A stretch of DNA of 64,000 nt from Niveibacterium sp. SC-1. GTDB lineage: Bacteria; Pseudomonadota; Gammaproteobacteria; Burkholderiales; Rhodocyclaceae. The notes under the pieces were generated by a model, which was not told the origin of the DNA, searched no databases, and saw nothing but the letters and a program-made list of their open reading frames with translations. Shown piece by piece: positions 20,022 through 29,642 of this stretch (its first letter is position 1; each line of letters begins with the position of its first letter). The position numbers and the translations under genes were made by a program. Where the stretch lies: assembly GCF_038235435.1 (NCBI RefSeq), contig NZ_CP151275.1, forward strand, positions 186,001 through 250,000, given 5' to 3'.

Positions 20022-20720
20022 TCAGGCCGGGTCGCGGCTGAACGGACCGACGCGTTGGGGCACAAACTCGCTCAGCACGTCGACCAGCGTATCGCCACGC
20101 AGGCTGCGGTGCGCCACCGCACAGGCCTGGGCGTCGCCGTTGAAGGCGATGCCCAGCCCGGCAAAACGGAAGGCGGCCAGGTCCGAGCGCGAATCGCCGA
20201 CATGCACCACGCTGGCGGGCGCGACTGCGTGTCGTGCGCACAGCGCCTGCAGGAAGCCGCACTTGTCCTCGGCCTCGAAATGCAGGGCGACCTCGCCGGT
20301 GAAGCGACCGAGTTCATCGCGGGCGAGTCGCGGACCGCTCCAGGCGAGGAAACCGAATCGCTTTGCGATCACTTCGGCCACCCCATCCCTGGCGAGCGTG
20401 TTGATCACCGGCACGATGCCGGCGCCACGCAAACGACCCACCGTCTCGCCGATGCCGGCGATGAGCGGGATGTCCGCGAGCATGGCTTCGACGTCCCGCA
20501 TTTCGAGACCACGGAAGTGCCACGCATCGAACTCGGCGACTTCGCGATTGCTCGCCTCACCGCGGCCGTAGCGGGCTTCGAGTAGCGCCATCGCGTCCAC
20601 ATGGCCAAGGCGTTCCGCCAGATGACGTCCGCTGCTCGTGCCGACGATCAGGGTGCCGTCGAGGTCGAAGCTCGCGATGCGCCAGTGTGGGTCGAGCCGG
20701 GGGCGGGACGCGTCCATCAC
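20022..20720 (-). CDS. HAD-superfamily IB phosphatase (SerB-like)
   Basis: Haloacid-dehalogenase phosphatase of about 232 residues. Motif I FDLDGTLIVGTSS contains the nucleophile and acid/base aspartates, motif II INTLAR has Thr rather than Ser, motif III is K in EDKCGF, and motif IV is HVGDSRSDLAAF. The pattern fits phosphoserine-phosphatase-like enzymes, but the substrate is open. It starts with GTG (20720) overlapping the rhomboid stop as GTGA, or the following ATG at 20717; either way it is coupled to the rhomboid gene. Confidence 0.82.
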   Translation of the reverse strand: MMDASRPRLDPHWRIASFDLDGTLIVGTSSGRHLAERLGHVDAMALLEARYGRGEASNREVAEFDAWHFRGLEMRDVEAMLADIPLIAGIGETVGRLRGAGIVPVINTLARDGVAEVIAKRFGFLAWSGPRLARDELGRFTGEVALHFEAEDKCGFLQALCARHAVAPASVVHVGDSRSDLAAFRFAGLGIAFNGDAQACAVAHRSLRGDTLVDVLSEFVPQRVGPFSRDPA

Positions 20721-22201
20721 CCCATCGCGAGTGCCGCACGCAGGCGCTGTGCGTCCTGCGCTTCCGTGCTGTCGCCGTGGCGGGCCAGCAGTTCCTGCAC
20801 TAGGCGTTCACAGCCGGCGTGGTCGCCTTTGCGGGCGCGCTGGCGGGCGGCGAGCAGGAGCAGGGAGGGCGTAGCCTCATGCGCGGCTGCGCGTTTCTGC
20901 AGGAGGCCGAGCAGGCGTTCGCCGTCCTCGATCTCGCCCGCGCGGAGCAGCCGCCGCGCGAGGGTGGGGAGCGTTTCCGCATCGAGCCGCACGCCGGGCT
21001 TGGCCGTGTTCAGGTACTCATGGAAAACGCGCTGGACCAGGGCCTCGTGCTCGCCGTTCTCGGGCAGGTGGAAGACGAGCCTGGCGGCGGTGTGGAACTC
21101 GGGACTCGCGGGCGCGAATTTGGCGAGCGCATAGAAGCGCTGCAGGAGGTCCGCCCGTTGGGGGTGCGCCTGGGCGAGGCGGGCGAGCAGGCCGCGGGCC
21201 TCATCGAGGCGCAGTTGCTGGGTCAGGGCGTCGGCGCGCTTGAGTGCGGCGAGGACCGGATCTTCCGGTGGCGTGGCGCCGGGCAGCGGTCGGGACGTGG
21301 CCTGCTTGCGATGCGCGAGGCGCCAGAGGCCGGCGAGCACCGCGCCGCCGACAAAGCCGCCGAGGTGGGCGGAGAAGTTCACATGGCTCGCATGGTCGGC
21401 CCACATCGACCAGGCTTCCTTGGCGATCCACAGGGGCAGCACCAGCAGCGCCGGCGCCTCGAAGATACTCACATAGACGAGGAACCAGCCGACGAAGCGG
21501 ATGCGCGAGAAGCCGAAGAGCACCACATACATCGCCATGACGCCGGAGATGGCGCCGGAGGCGCCGATGCCCACGCCGGGTCGCAGCGGGTTGAGCAGCA
21601 GATCCATCCCGGCGCCGCAGAGTCCGGCGGCGAGAAAGAAGAGCAGGAAGACGCCGCCCCCGAGGAAGGCCTCGACCATGTAGCCGGTGATCGCGAACAC
21701 CACCATGTTGCCGAAGAGGTGGCCCTCGTCGCCGTGCAGGAACATGTGGGTGAAGGCCGTCAGGATGCTCGGCGCGGTGGTGCGAAAGCCATAGCGCTCG
21801 GAGAAGATCTGGGCGCGGAGCCGGGCGAACTCCTCGCGTGCGGTCTTCCATGTCGCATAGCCGTGTTCGTCGGGCCGGACGATCTCGTCCGCACGCAGCG
21901 CCTGCATGAAGCCGGCGTCCTGTTCCATGGCGCCGAAGGCTTCGGTCCAGCGCGATGTGTCCAGGGTCTTGCGCAGGGCTTCGGCACGGCCCGGGTCGTG
22001 CTCGGCCAGCTGCTCGACGTACCGTGGCAGCTCGGTGGCGGCGAGGCCGGATTCCATGTACTGGGTGAGTGCCGTCCCCCAGCGCGCCTCGTCGTCCGTC
22101 TGCCAGCCGAAGAAGACCACGCAGCAGGCGATGAGGATGGCCAGCGTCACCAGCGGCGGGCGGCGCCAATCCGGGCGCGGGGGGATCGGCAGGATCAGCA
22201 T
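20717..22201 (-). CDS. Rhomboid-family intramembrane serine protease with long C-terminal region
   Basis: 494-residue protein. An N-terminal membrane helix (about 15-33) is followed by a loop of about 115 residues (roughly residues 34-145) before the rhomboid core. The core shows HMFLHGDEGHLFGNM, the catalytic Ser motif GASGAISG, and the His helix HLGGFVGGAVLAG, so the Ser-His dyad is intact. The C-terminal 190 residues are soluble and helical, TPR-like, which is more than a minimal rhomboid. It lies between the DinB gene and the HAD phosphatase. Substrate unknown. Confidence 0.88.
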   Translation of the reverse strand: MLILPIPPRPDWRRPPLVTLAILIACCVVFFGWQTDDEARWGTALTQYMESGLAATELPRYVEQLAEHDPGRAEALRKTLDTSRWTEAFGAMEQDAGFMQALRADEIVRPDEHGYATWKTAREEFARLRAQIFSERYGFRTTAPSILTAFTHMFLHGDEGHLFGNMVVFAITGYMVEAFLGGGVFLLFFLAAGLCGAGMDLLLNPLRPGVGIGASGAISGVMAMYVVLFGFSRIRFVGWFLVYVSIFEAPALLVLPLWIAKEAWSMWADHASHVNFSAHLGGFVGGAVLAGLWRLAHRKQATSRPLPGATPPEDPVLAALKRADALTQQLRLDEARGLLARLAQAHPQRADLLQRFYALAKFAPASPEFHTAARLVFHLPENGEHEALVQRVFHEYLNTAKPGVRLDAETLPTLARRLLRAGEIEDGERLLGLLQKRAAAHEATPSLLLLAARQRARKGDHAGCERLVQELLARHGDSTEAQDAQRLRAALAMG

Positions 22202-22208
22202 GCGGCGT

Positions 22209-22715
22209 TCAGGCCTCGCGCAGGAGCGGCAGCATCGGCACGTCGGTCACCCCCATGTCCACGCCCAGCTGCGAAAGCAGGGTGGTGACCTGGCCGCGAT
22301 GGTGGGTGCCGTGGTTGAACATCTGGGTGACCAGCACCCAGCGGACCTGGGTCTCGGTGAAGCCGTAGAGCTTGCTGGTCCAGGTCAGGCTGCCTTGCAG
22401 CCAGTCCTCATCCAGACCCTGTGCCCAGTCGAGAATGCGCGCGTCCAGGGCTTCGCGCGCGGCGCGCAGGGCGGCGAAGTCGGCGTATTGCGAACCGCCT
22501 TGTGGCGGCTTGCCGACGGCTTCACCATGAAAGCGCGCGAGCCAGGCCGTGTCGCCCCAGACGAGGTGTTCCAGCGTGGCAAAGATGGAGCCGAAGAAGG
22601 CGCCGCGGTCTTCGCGCAGCGCCGCTTCGTCGAGCGCGGCACAGGCGGCATAGAGCCGCCGGTTCATCCACTCGTTGTAGTGCGCCATGAGCTGCGGATA
22701 GTTGCCTTGGAACAT
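22209..22715 (-). CDS. DinB-family metal-binding four-helix protein
   Basis: 168-residue DinB/DfsB-fold protein. The three metal histidines expected of the family can be seen in LMAHYNEWMNRR, TLEHLVWGDTAW and MFNHGTHHRGQ. Such proteins often carry thiol-dependent transferase or hydrolase activity; the reaction here is unknown. The ATG at 22715 gives MFQGNYPQLMAHYNEW; the frame upstream of it is only a shadow of metF. It is 20 bp downstream of metF and probably cotranscribed. Confidence 0.85.
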   Translation of the reverse strand: MFQGNYPQLMAHYNEWMNRRLYAACAALDEAALREDRGAFFGSIFATLEHLVWGDTAWLARFHGEAVGKPPQGGSQYADFAALRAAREALDARILDWAQGLDEDWLQGSLTWTSKLYGFTETQVRWVLVTQMFNHGTHHRGQVTTLLSQLGVDMGVTDVPMLPLLREA

Positions 22716-22735
22716 GTCGCACCCTCGGTGGTGGA

Positions 22736-23572
22736 TCAGGACAAGCGCAGCCGCTTCCAGATCTCGGTGGTGAGCCCGGCCTGGTTGAGCGTGTAGAAGT
22801 GCAGGCCCGGTGCGCCGCCCGCGATCAGGCGCTCGCACAGCGCGGTCACCACGTCCAGGCCGAAGGCCCGCACGCTGGCGGTGTCGTCGCCGAAGCCTTC
22901 GAAGCGGCGGCGCATCCACTGCGGGATCTCCGCGCCGCAGGCTTCCGAGAAGCGCGCGATCTTGCTGAAGTTGGCAATCGGCATGATGCCCGGCACCACC
23001 GGCGCGTCGATACCCGCGGCCTGGCTGCGTTCGACGAAGTCGAAGTAGGCGTCGGCGTTGTAGAAGTACTGAGTGATCGCCGAGTTGGCACCGGCGCGCA
23101 TCTTCTTGAGGTAGGCCTCGAAGTCGGTCTGCGCGTTGCGCGCCTGCGGATGCACCTCGGGGTAGGCGGCGGCCTCGATGGTGAACTCGTCGCCGCTTTC
23201 GGCGCGGATGAAGGCGATCAGTTCGTTGGCATAGCGGAACTCGCCCGGATCGGCCATGCCCGAAGGCAGGTCGCCGCGCAGGGCGACGATGCGCTTGACG
23301 CCGATCTCGCGGAACTGCGCCAGATGCTCGCGGATGCTCTCGCGCGTCGAACCGATGCAGGACAGGTGCGGCGCGCCCGAGAGGCCTTCGGCCTGGATCT
23401 CGCGCACGGTGGAGAGCGTGCGGTCGCGCGTCGAACCGCCGGCGCCGTAGGTCACCGAGAAGAAGGCGGGCTTGAGCGGGGCGAGCTGCGCGCGGGTGGC
23501 GCGCAGTTTTTCCACGCCTTCGGGCGTGACCGGCGGAAAGAACTCGATGCTGAATGTGGGGCTGTGGCTCAT
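22736..23572 (-). CDS. metF: 5,10-methylenetetrahydrofolate reductase MetF
   Basis: Flavoprotein that reduces 5,10-methylene-THF to 5-methyl-THF for methionine synthesis. 278 residues, TIM barrel, starting MSHSPTFSIEFFPPVTPEG; the catalytic Glu is in SIEFFPP, and SVTYGAGGSTRDRT, ALRGD, QYFYNADAYF and VPGIMPI are family landmarks. Slightly shorter than E. coli MetF (296). The start overlaps the tlyA stop by 4 bp. Lying downstream of ahcY, it belongs to the same activated-methyl cycle and may be part of the SAH-riboswitch regulon. Confidence 0.95.
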   Translation of the reverse strand: MSHSPTFSIEFFPPVTPEGVEKLRATRAQLAPLKPAFFSVTYGAGGSTRDRTLSTVREIQAEGLSGAPHLSCIGSTRESIREHLAQFREIGVKRIVALRGDLPSGMADPGEFRYANELIAFIRAESGDEFTIEAAAYPEVHPQARNAQTDFEAYLKKMRAGANSAITQYFYNADAYFDFVERSQAAGIDAPVVPGIMPIANFSKIARFSEACGAEIPQWMRRRFEGFGDDTASVRAFGLDVVTALCERLIAGGAPGLHFYTLNQAGLTTEIWKRLRLS

Positions 23573-24429
23573 GAGGACATGTCCGTGTTGGGACGACGTT
23601 CGGCAAGCACGAAGAACTCGCGGTTGCCGTCGCCGCCGGTAATGCTGGAATCGAAATAGTCGCGTACGGCCAGGCCGTTCTCGCTGCAGCTTGCGCGGAT
23701 CTTCGCCTCGACCTCTGCGTAGAGCGACGGGTCGCGCACCAGGCCGCCCTTGCCCACGCCTTGCGGCCCGACCTCGAACTGCGGTTTGACCAGCATGAGC
23801 AGCACGCCGCTGGTCTTGAGCAGCGGCGCGGCAGCGGGCAGCACCAGCGTGAGCGAGATGAAGGACAGATCGCCGGTGACGAGATCGAAGCCGCCTTGCG
23901 GGAAGTGTTCGCCCAGATCGGCGGCCGTCAGTGCGCGCGCGTTGAGGCCTTCCAGCGTGATGCAGCGCGGATCGTCCGCGAGGCGCGGATGCAACTGGTC
24001 GTGGCCGACCTCGACACCCACCACGCGGGCGGCGCAGGCCTGCAAGAGGCAATCCGAAAAGCCGCCGGTGCTCTGGCCCAGATCGAGGCACTCCAGGCCG
24101 GTGACCGCAACGCCGGTGCGCGCGAGCGCGCCGGCGAGCTTGGTGCCGCCGCGCGAGACGAAGCGATCGTTCGCGTCTTCCGCCACCCGCAGCGGTACGT
24201 CCGCGGGCAGGGTGTCGGAGGCCTTGGCGAGCACGCTCCAGGTCGCGCCCTTCTGTACGCTGACACGGCCCGCGGCGATGAGCTTCTGCGCTGCGGTACG
24301 CGAACTCGCGAGACCACGCTCGACCAGCACCTGGTCGGCGCGCGTGCCGAAGCGTGCGGCCGCGGTGGCCGTCGGCGCTGTCGTTGCCGGCTTGCGCGGA
24401 TTGCGGCTGTGGAAGGAGTTCATCGACAT
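23569..24429 (-). CDS. tlyA: TlyA-family S4/FtsJ methyltransferase (hemolysin A homologue)
   Basis: 286 residues. An S4 RNA-binding domain (about 27-90: RADQVLVERGLASSRTAAQKLI) precedes an FtsJ-like Rossmann methyltransferase with LECLDLGQSTGGFSDCLL as SAM motif and VTGDLSFISL, LVKPQFE downstream. Actinobacterial TlyA 2'-O-methylates rRNA; the activity here is inferred from the family. The hemolysin name is historical. The extra N-terminal about 25 residues are Ala/Thr-rich and may be an over-extended start. Confidence 0.88.
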   Translation of the reverse strand: MSMNSFHSRNPRKPATTAPTATAAARFGTRADQVLVERGLASSRTAAQKLIAAGRVSVQKGATWSVLAKASDTLPADVPLRVAEDANDRFVSRGGTKLAGALARTGVAVTGLECLDLGQSTGGFSDCLLQACAARVVGVEVGHDQLHPRLADDPRCITLEGLNARALTAADLGEHFPQGGFDLVTGDLSFISLTLVLPAAAPLLKTSGVLLMLVKPQFEVGPQGVGKGGLVRDPSLYAEVEAKIRASCSENGLAVRDYFDSSITGGDGNREFFVLAERRPNTDMSS

Positions 24430-24442
24430 GACGGCGCGCGCC

Positions 24443-25029
24443 TCACTGCTCCTTGAGGGCCTTGGCCGACAGCGCGCGCGCCTCCTGCTCCATCGGCGCG
24501 GCGGTGTAGCCCACGGTGAGCAGCTCGATCAGGTAGCGACGCAGGAAGTCCTCGATGAAGCGGGCCTTCTCGTACTGCGCTACGTGCACCAGCTCGTGTG
24601 CCAGCACTTCGCGCGACTGCGCCACCTCGGGCTTGAGGAGGATGCCGTGGCCTTGCGTGCGCGCCAGCTCCTCGGGGGTGCCGAAGACCAGTCCCCGCTC
24701 GGCGGCCAGTGCGCCGATGCGCGGATCGCGCGGCATCGGAAAGCGTTCGCGGGTGGCCACGCGCACCTGTTCGGGAAGCATCACGCCCAGGTCGAGTCCA
24801 AGCTGGATCTCTTCCTTGGTGAGCGCGCGACCGCTGGCGAGCACTTCCGCCTCGCTGATCGTGAGCAGCTCGGTGGCTTCCGGCAACACCTTCTCGACGA
24901 TCGCATTGACCTCGATGCCAGGACTCGCAAGCAGCTTCTGCTGCTCCGGGGTGAGTACGACGGGTGACTCCTCCTTGCACGCGGCAAGGAGGAGGGCGGC
25001 GACGATCGCGAGGGCCGCGGCGCGCTTCA

Positions 25030-25030
<1 letters not shown>
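24443..25030 (-). CDS. Lipoprotein with HELVH zinc-metallopeptidase-like motif
   Basis: 195-residue predicted lipoprotein: MKRAAALAIVAALLLAAC ends in a lipobox (LAAC, C18). The mature part carries EVLAHELVHVAQYEKA, a zincin-type HExxH with a following tyrosine as in DUF4157-like peptidase domains, near residues 138-153. No certain third zinc ligand can be pointed out, so protease activity is a hypothesis. The ATG at 25030 shares bases with the ahcY stop (TGATG), so it is translationally coupled to ahcY. Confidence 0.78.
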
Positions 25031-26439
<1,409 letters not shown>

Positions 26440-26521
26440 TCGAACTCCTTGAACGGTGTGGCCGGGAGGGGAGGTGGGCAGTGCGCTCTCACCGTCCGCC
26501 ATGCCCGGCATGGATTGGACA

Positions 26522-26599
26522 GGTGAGCGCAGTGTTGCCGCGCATCGCGCGCGGGTCCGAGCCTGGCGGAGAGGTGTTCCGTCGCAGCGCTCCTCGGTA
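26522..26599 (-). promoter_or_regulatory. SAH riboswitch aptamer in the ahcY leader
   Basis: Read on the minus strand, the leader contains CCGAGGAGCGCTGCGAC (26597 downward), GCCAGGCTCGG and a terminal TGCGCTCACC. These are the conserved blocks of the S-adenosylhomocysteine riboswitch: helix P1 pairs CCGAG (26593-26597) with CTCGG (26557-26561), and the pseudoknot pairs GAGCGC with GCGCTC (26525-26530). SAH binding turns expression on in this family. A second element with sequence GGTGAGAGCGCA (26482-26493, minus strand) can pair with the aptamer's 3' strand and would compete with the pseudoknot. Recognised from consensus; not folded by program. Confidence 0.92.
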
Positions 26600-26607
26600 G
26601 CCCGCGG

Positions 26608-26613
26608 ATTATA
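26608..26613 (-). promoter_or_regulatory. -10 element of the ahcY promoter
   Basis: Perfect TATAAT on the minus strand, 10 nt before the riboswitch aptamer, placing the transcription start near 26601, right at the aptamer's 5' end. No convincing -35 is visible at 17 bp. Confidence 0.75.
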
Positions 26614-26656
26614 GCCGGCTCGCGACGTGGCGGCAGGGGCCATCGCCCTGCGCGGC

Positions 26657-26662
26657 TATACT
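26657..26662 (+). promoter_or_regulatory. Probable -10 element for the C13 peptidase gene
   Basis: TATACT lies 27 bp before the ATG at 26690, with a GGAG Shine-Dalgarno at 26681-26684 in between. No -35 match is evident. Divergent from the ahcY promoter about 45 bp away. Confidence 0.5.
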
Positions 26663-26689
26663 CGGGCGCGACGCAATTCTGGAGCGGGC

Positions 26690-28144
26690 ATGGAAGACCT
26701 TGAGGCGCGCCGCGAGGCGGCGGAACCGGCGGCCGAGGGGGCCGGAGCGAACGCCCCTGCGCCCACCCCGGCTGCCCTTGCAGCAGGCCCCGCGGCCAGC
26801 ACGGCGATGAACCTGCTGGCCGGGCTGCGCGCGCTGGTATTGCGGGCGCCGGGCGAAACCCGGGCCTCGGTCGGCCACTGGCTCGTGCTGGTGGTGCTGG
26901 GCATCCTCATTACCGTGATGGTGGATGCGCGCGAGGTCGGCCGCGAGGGCTATGTGCAGTGGCCCGCCCTGATCGATCTGCTGGTGCAACCCGCCCTCCT
27001 GCTCTTCCTCTCCTGGCTAGCGGCGCGTCTGTGCGGGCGCGAGGCGGATACCCTGCGCGTGGCCATCGTGCTGCAGGCCGTGTGGCTGCCGATCGTGCTG
27101 ATCTATGAACTCTCGCGCTTCCTGCCCGAGGACGTCTGGGGCGATCCGCGCGGTATCGGGCGCTACACCCTCTGGCTGCCTCTCGCCTGGGGCGCGTTGG
27201 CGAGCCTGATCGCGCTGACACGTCTGCTGGCGCCGCGGCGGGTGTGGCAATTGCTGGTGCCAGGGCTTTGCATCGGCGTCTTCGCTGCGGTGGGCGTCAT
27301 GCGCGAGTCACCGCGACGCCTGTGGGATTTCCCGGTGGATTCGGCTACGCCCGACGAAGCCGCACTGCGCAATCCGGCCACCGAATCCATGCTCTACGGC
27401 GAGGCGGACCTGCTCGAGGACAAGCTCGCCGCGATCACGCCAGGGCGGCCCGGCGTGCCCGAGCTCTTCCTCGTCGGCTTTGCCGGCACCGGCAGTCAGG
27501 ACGTGTTCCGCGAAGAGGTGAAGAAGGTCGATGCGCTCTTTGCACGACGCTTCGGGACCATCGAGCACTCGGTGCAGCTCATCAACAATCCGGCGAGCGT
27601 CGGTGCGGAGCCGATCGCCAGCGTGACGGCCTTGCGCCGCGCGCTCGATGTGGTGGGGCAAAGAATGGACCGCGAGGAGGACGTGCTGGTGCTCTTCATG
27701 ACCTCGCATGGCGCGGCCGACTTCCATTTCCAGCTCGAACTCTGGCCCTACCAGTTCGACGCGCTGACGCCCGATGTGCTGCGCGAAGCGCTCGATCACG
27801 CCGGCATCGTCAACCGGGTGCTGATCGTGTCGGCTTGCTACTCGGGCGGTTTCGTCGCGCCGCTCGCCGGCCCGCACACGCTGGTGATGAGCGCCTCGCG
27901 GCCTGACCGCAATTCACACGGCTGCAGCCAGGAGGCGGACTGGACCTTCTTCGGCCGCGCCTACTTCGCCGAGGCGCTGGAGCGCACGCGGGATTTCGAG
28001 GCGGCCTTTGCGCAAGCACGCAAGACCATCGCCGAACGCGAGGCGGCCGAGAAGCTCACGCCTTCGGAACCGCAGATCTCGGTGGGCAAGGACATCGTAC
28101 CGAAGCTGCGGGCGGTGATGCGCCAGCTGGAAGCCGGCGGCTGA
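26690..28144 (+). CDS. Membrane-anchored peptidase C13 (legumain/caspase-like) protein
   Basis: 484 residues. An Ala/Pro-rich N-terminus, then about four to five membrane segments between residues 65 and 205, then a soluble domain from about 215. That domain resembles the bacterial C13 peptidases: the caspase-fold His is in FMTSHGAAD and the Cys in LIVSACYSGGFVAPL, followed by SASRPDRNSHGC and FGRAYFAEAL. The catalytic pair is thus intact. Substrate and trigger are unknown; these are clan CD cysteine proteases. ATG 26690 was chosen for its GGAG. Convergent with the SDR gene. Confidence 0.83.
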   Translation: MEDLEARREAAEPAAEGAGANAPAPTPAALAAGPAASTAMNLLAGLRALVLRAPGETRASVGHWLVLVVLGILITVMVDAREVGREGYVQWPALIDLLVQPALLLFLSWLAARLCGREADTLRVAIVLQAVWLPIVLIYELSRFLPEDVWGDPRGIGRYTLWLPLAWGALASLIALTRLLAPRRVWQLLVPGLCIGVFAAVGVMRESPRRLWDFPVDSATPDEAALRNPATESMLYGEADLLEDKLAAITPGRPGVPELFLVGFAGTGSQDVFREEVKKVDALFARRFGTIEHSVQLINNPASVGAEPIASVTALRRALDVVGQRMDREEDVLVLFMTSHGAADFHFQLELWPYQFDALTPDVLREALDHAGIVNRVLIVSACYSGGFVAPLAGPHTLVMSASRPDRNSHGCSQEADWTFFGRAYFAEALERTRDFEAAFAQARKTIAEREAAEKLTPSEPQISVGKDIVPKLRAVMRQLEAGG

Positions 28145-28169
28145 AGGCGATCGACGCGCGTGCCGACGC

Positions 28170-28949
28170 TCAGGTCGGCAGCTTGCGCGGCTTGTGCTTG
28201 GCCTTGGCGAAGGCGCGGTCGAAGAGCCAGTTCGGTGCGATCGCGAGCAGCCGGGCGACGAAGCCCATCTGCCAGGGAATCACGCAGTAGCTCGTGCCCT
28301 TGGCGATGGCGCGCGCAAAGCGCCGGGCGGCTTCGTCGGCCTCGAGCAGGAAGGGCATGCCATAGGGATTGACCGCGGTCAGCGGCGTGCGGATGTAGCC
28401 CGGCGCGATGGTCACGACCTTGACGCCGCTCGCGCGCATTTCCACCCGCAGTGATTCGAGATAGCGCCTGGCCGCGGCCTTGGAGGCGCTGTAGGCGCTG
28501 CCGCCCGGCAGGCCGCGCACGCCCGCCACGGAGGCGATGCCGACCAGCGTGCCCTGCCTGCGCTCGCGCATGCGGGCAATGAAGGGATGGAAGGTGCCGA
28601 AGAGGCCCAGCACATTGGTGCGCAGGACCTTCTCGAAGACCTCGAAGTCCTCGGCGTATTCGGTGAGGATGCCGACCGAAATACCCGCGTTGGCGATCAC
28701 GATGTCGGGCAGGCCGTGGCGGGCGATGAAGGCCTCTGCGGCGGCTTGCATCGCCGGCACATCGGCCACGTCGGCCGCCAGCGCCATGTGGCCTTCGCCC
28801 GGCAGGCTGGCGACGAAGGTCTCCAGCCGTTCGGCCTTGCGCGCGACCAGACCGAGCACCGCGCCGCTTTCGGCGTAGTGCCGCGCCAGCGCTTCACCGA
28901 TGCCGCTGGAGGCGCCGGTAATGAAGACGCGCTGGCGGGGGTCGCTCAT
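28170..28949 (-). CDS. Short-chain dehydrogenase/reductase
   Basis: 259-residue SDR. Cofactor motif TGASSGIGEALA (about 11-22), NAG at ANAGIS, catalytic Ser in GIASVAGV and YSASKAA (Tyr-x3-Lys) are all present, so it is likely an active NAD(P)-dependent oxidoreductase. Substrate not determinable. 16 bp downstream of dsbA and possibly cotranscribed. The C-terminal helix is basic (RAFAKAKHKPRKLPT), which may indicate membrane association. Confidence 0.88.
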   Translation of the reverse strand: MSDPRQRVFITGASSGIGEALARHYAESGAVLGLVARKAERLETFVASLPGEGHMALAADVADVPAMQAAAEAFIARHGLPDIVIANAGISVGILTEYAEDFEVFEKVLRTNVLGLFGTFHPFIARMRERRQGTLVGIASVAGVRGLPGGSAYSASKAAARRYLESLRVEMRASGVKVVTIAPGYIRTPLTAVNPYGMPFLLEADEAARRFARAIAKGTSYCVIPWQMGFVARLLAIAPNWLFDRAFAKAKHKPRKLPT

Positions 28950-28965
28950 GGGCGGCTTTCCGCGC

Positions 28966-29616
28966 TTATTTGCCGCGCTGCTTGCGGGCCTGGGCGACCA
29001 GCTGGTCGGTCGCGGCCAGGGTGCCTTCGAAGCTCTCGTTCATCGAGGGCGAGGTCAGGTAGCGGCCGTCGATCGCCAGCGTGGGCACGCCCTGGATCTG
29101 GTAGGCAGCGGCGATCTGCGTGGCGCGGGTGAGCTTGCTCTGCACCGAGAAGGACTTGTAGGTCTCGGCGAACTTGGCCGCGTCCACGCCGTTCTTCTGC
29201 ATCCAGGCGTTGCGCCCTGCTTCGTCGCCGAAATCCACGCGGTCCACATGCACGGCCTTGAACACCAGCGGATTGAGGCGGTCGGAGACGCCAAGGCTCT
29301 CCAGCGTGATGAAGACCTTGGCCAGCACGGCCCAGGGTTCGCGGTTGAAGGTGATCGGGATGCGGCGCACCACCACGTCGGCCGGCTGGCGCTTGGTCCA
29401 GGACTCGATGTAGGGCTCGAAGTCGTTGCAGTGCGGGCAGCCGTAGGAGAAGAACTCGATCACTTCGATCTTGTTGCCGCTGTCGGTGCGCTGCGGCGGC
29501 TTGATGTCCTGGTAGTCCTTGCCCGGCGTGAGCTTGGCCTGGGCCATCGCCAGCGAGGGCAGCACAGCCATCATGCCCAGTACCAGGGCCTGCTTGAAAA
29601 CGGAACGACGCTCCAT
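28966..29616 (-). CDS. dsbA: Thiol:disulfide interchange protein DsbA
   Basis: Periplasmic oxidase that introduces disulfide bonds. 216 residues: signal peptide to about AMAQA (residues 23-27), thioredoxin fold with active site CPHC at residues 60-63 (EFFSYGCPHC), helical insertion, and the cis-Pro loop GVPTLAIDG. The precursor length matches E. coli DsbA (208). It follows the SPOR-domain gene by 26 bp. No dsbB in the window; dsbD lies 14 kb away. Confidence 0.93.
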   Translation of the reverse strand: MERRSVFKQALVLGMMAVLPSLAMAQAKLTPGKDYQDIKPPQRTDSGNKIEVIEFFSYGCPHCNDFEPYIESWTKRQPADVVVRRIPITFNREPWAVLAKVFITLESLGVSDRLNPLVFKAVHVDRVDFGDEAGRNAWMQKNGVDAAKFAETYKSFSVQSKLTRATQIAAAYQIQGVPTLAIDGRYLTSPSMNESFEGTLAATDQLVAQARKQRGK

Positions 29617-29642
29617 CCGTACTTCTCCTTGTTAGTTGCCGG

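Noticed and set aside
22736..24091. Long upstream extensions of metF, the DinB gene, ahcY, fmt and the NtrY-like kinase
   Set aside because: The extra N-terminal residues are Arg/Ala/Pro-rich antisense shadows of the neighbouring gene; family starts lie at internal ATGs with sensible spacing or ATGA overlaps.
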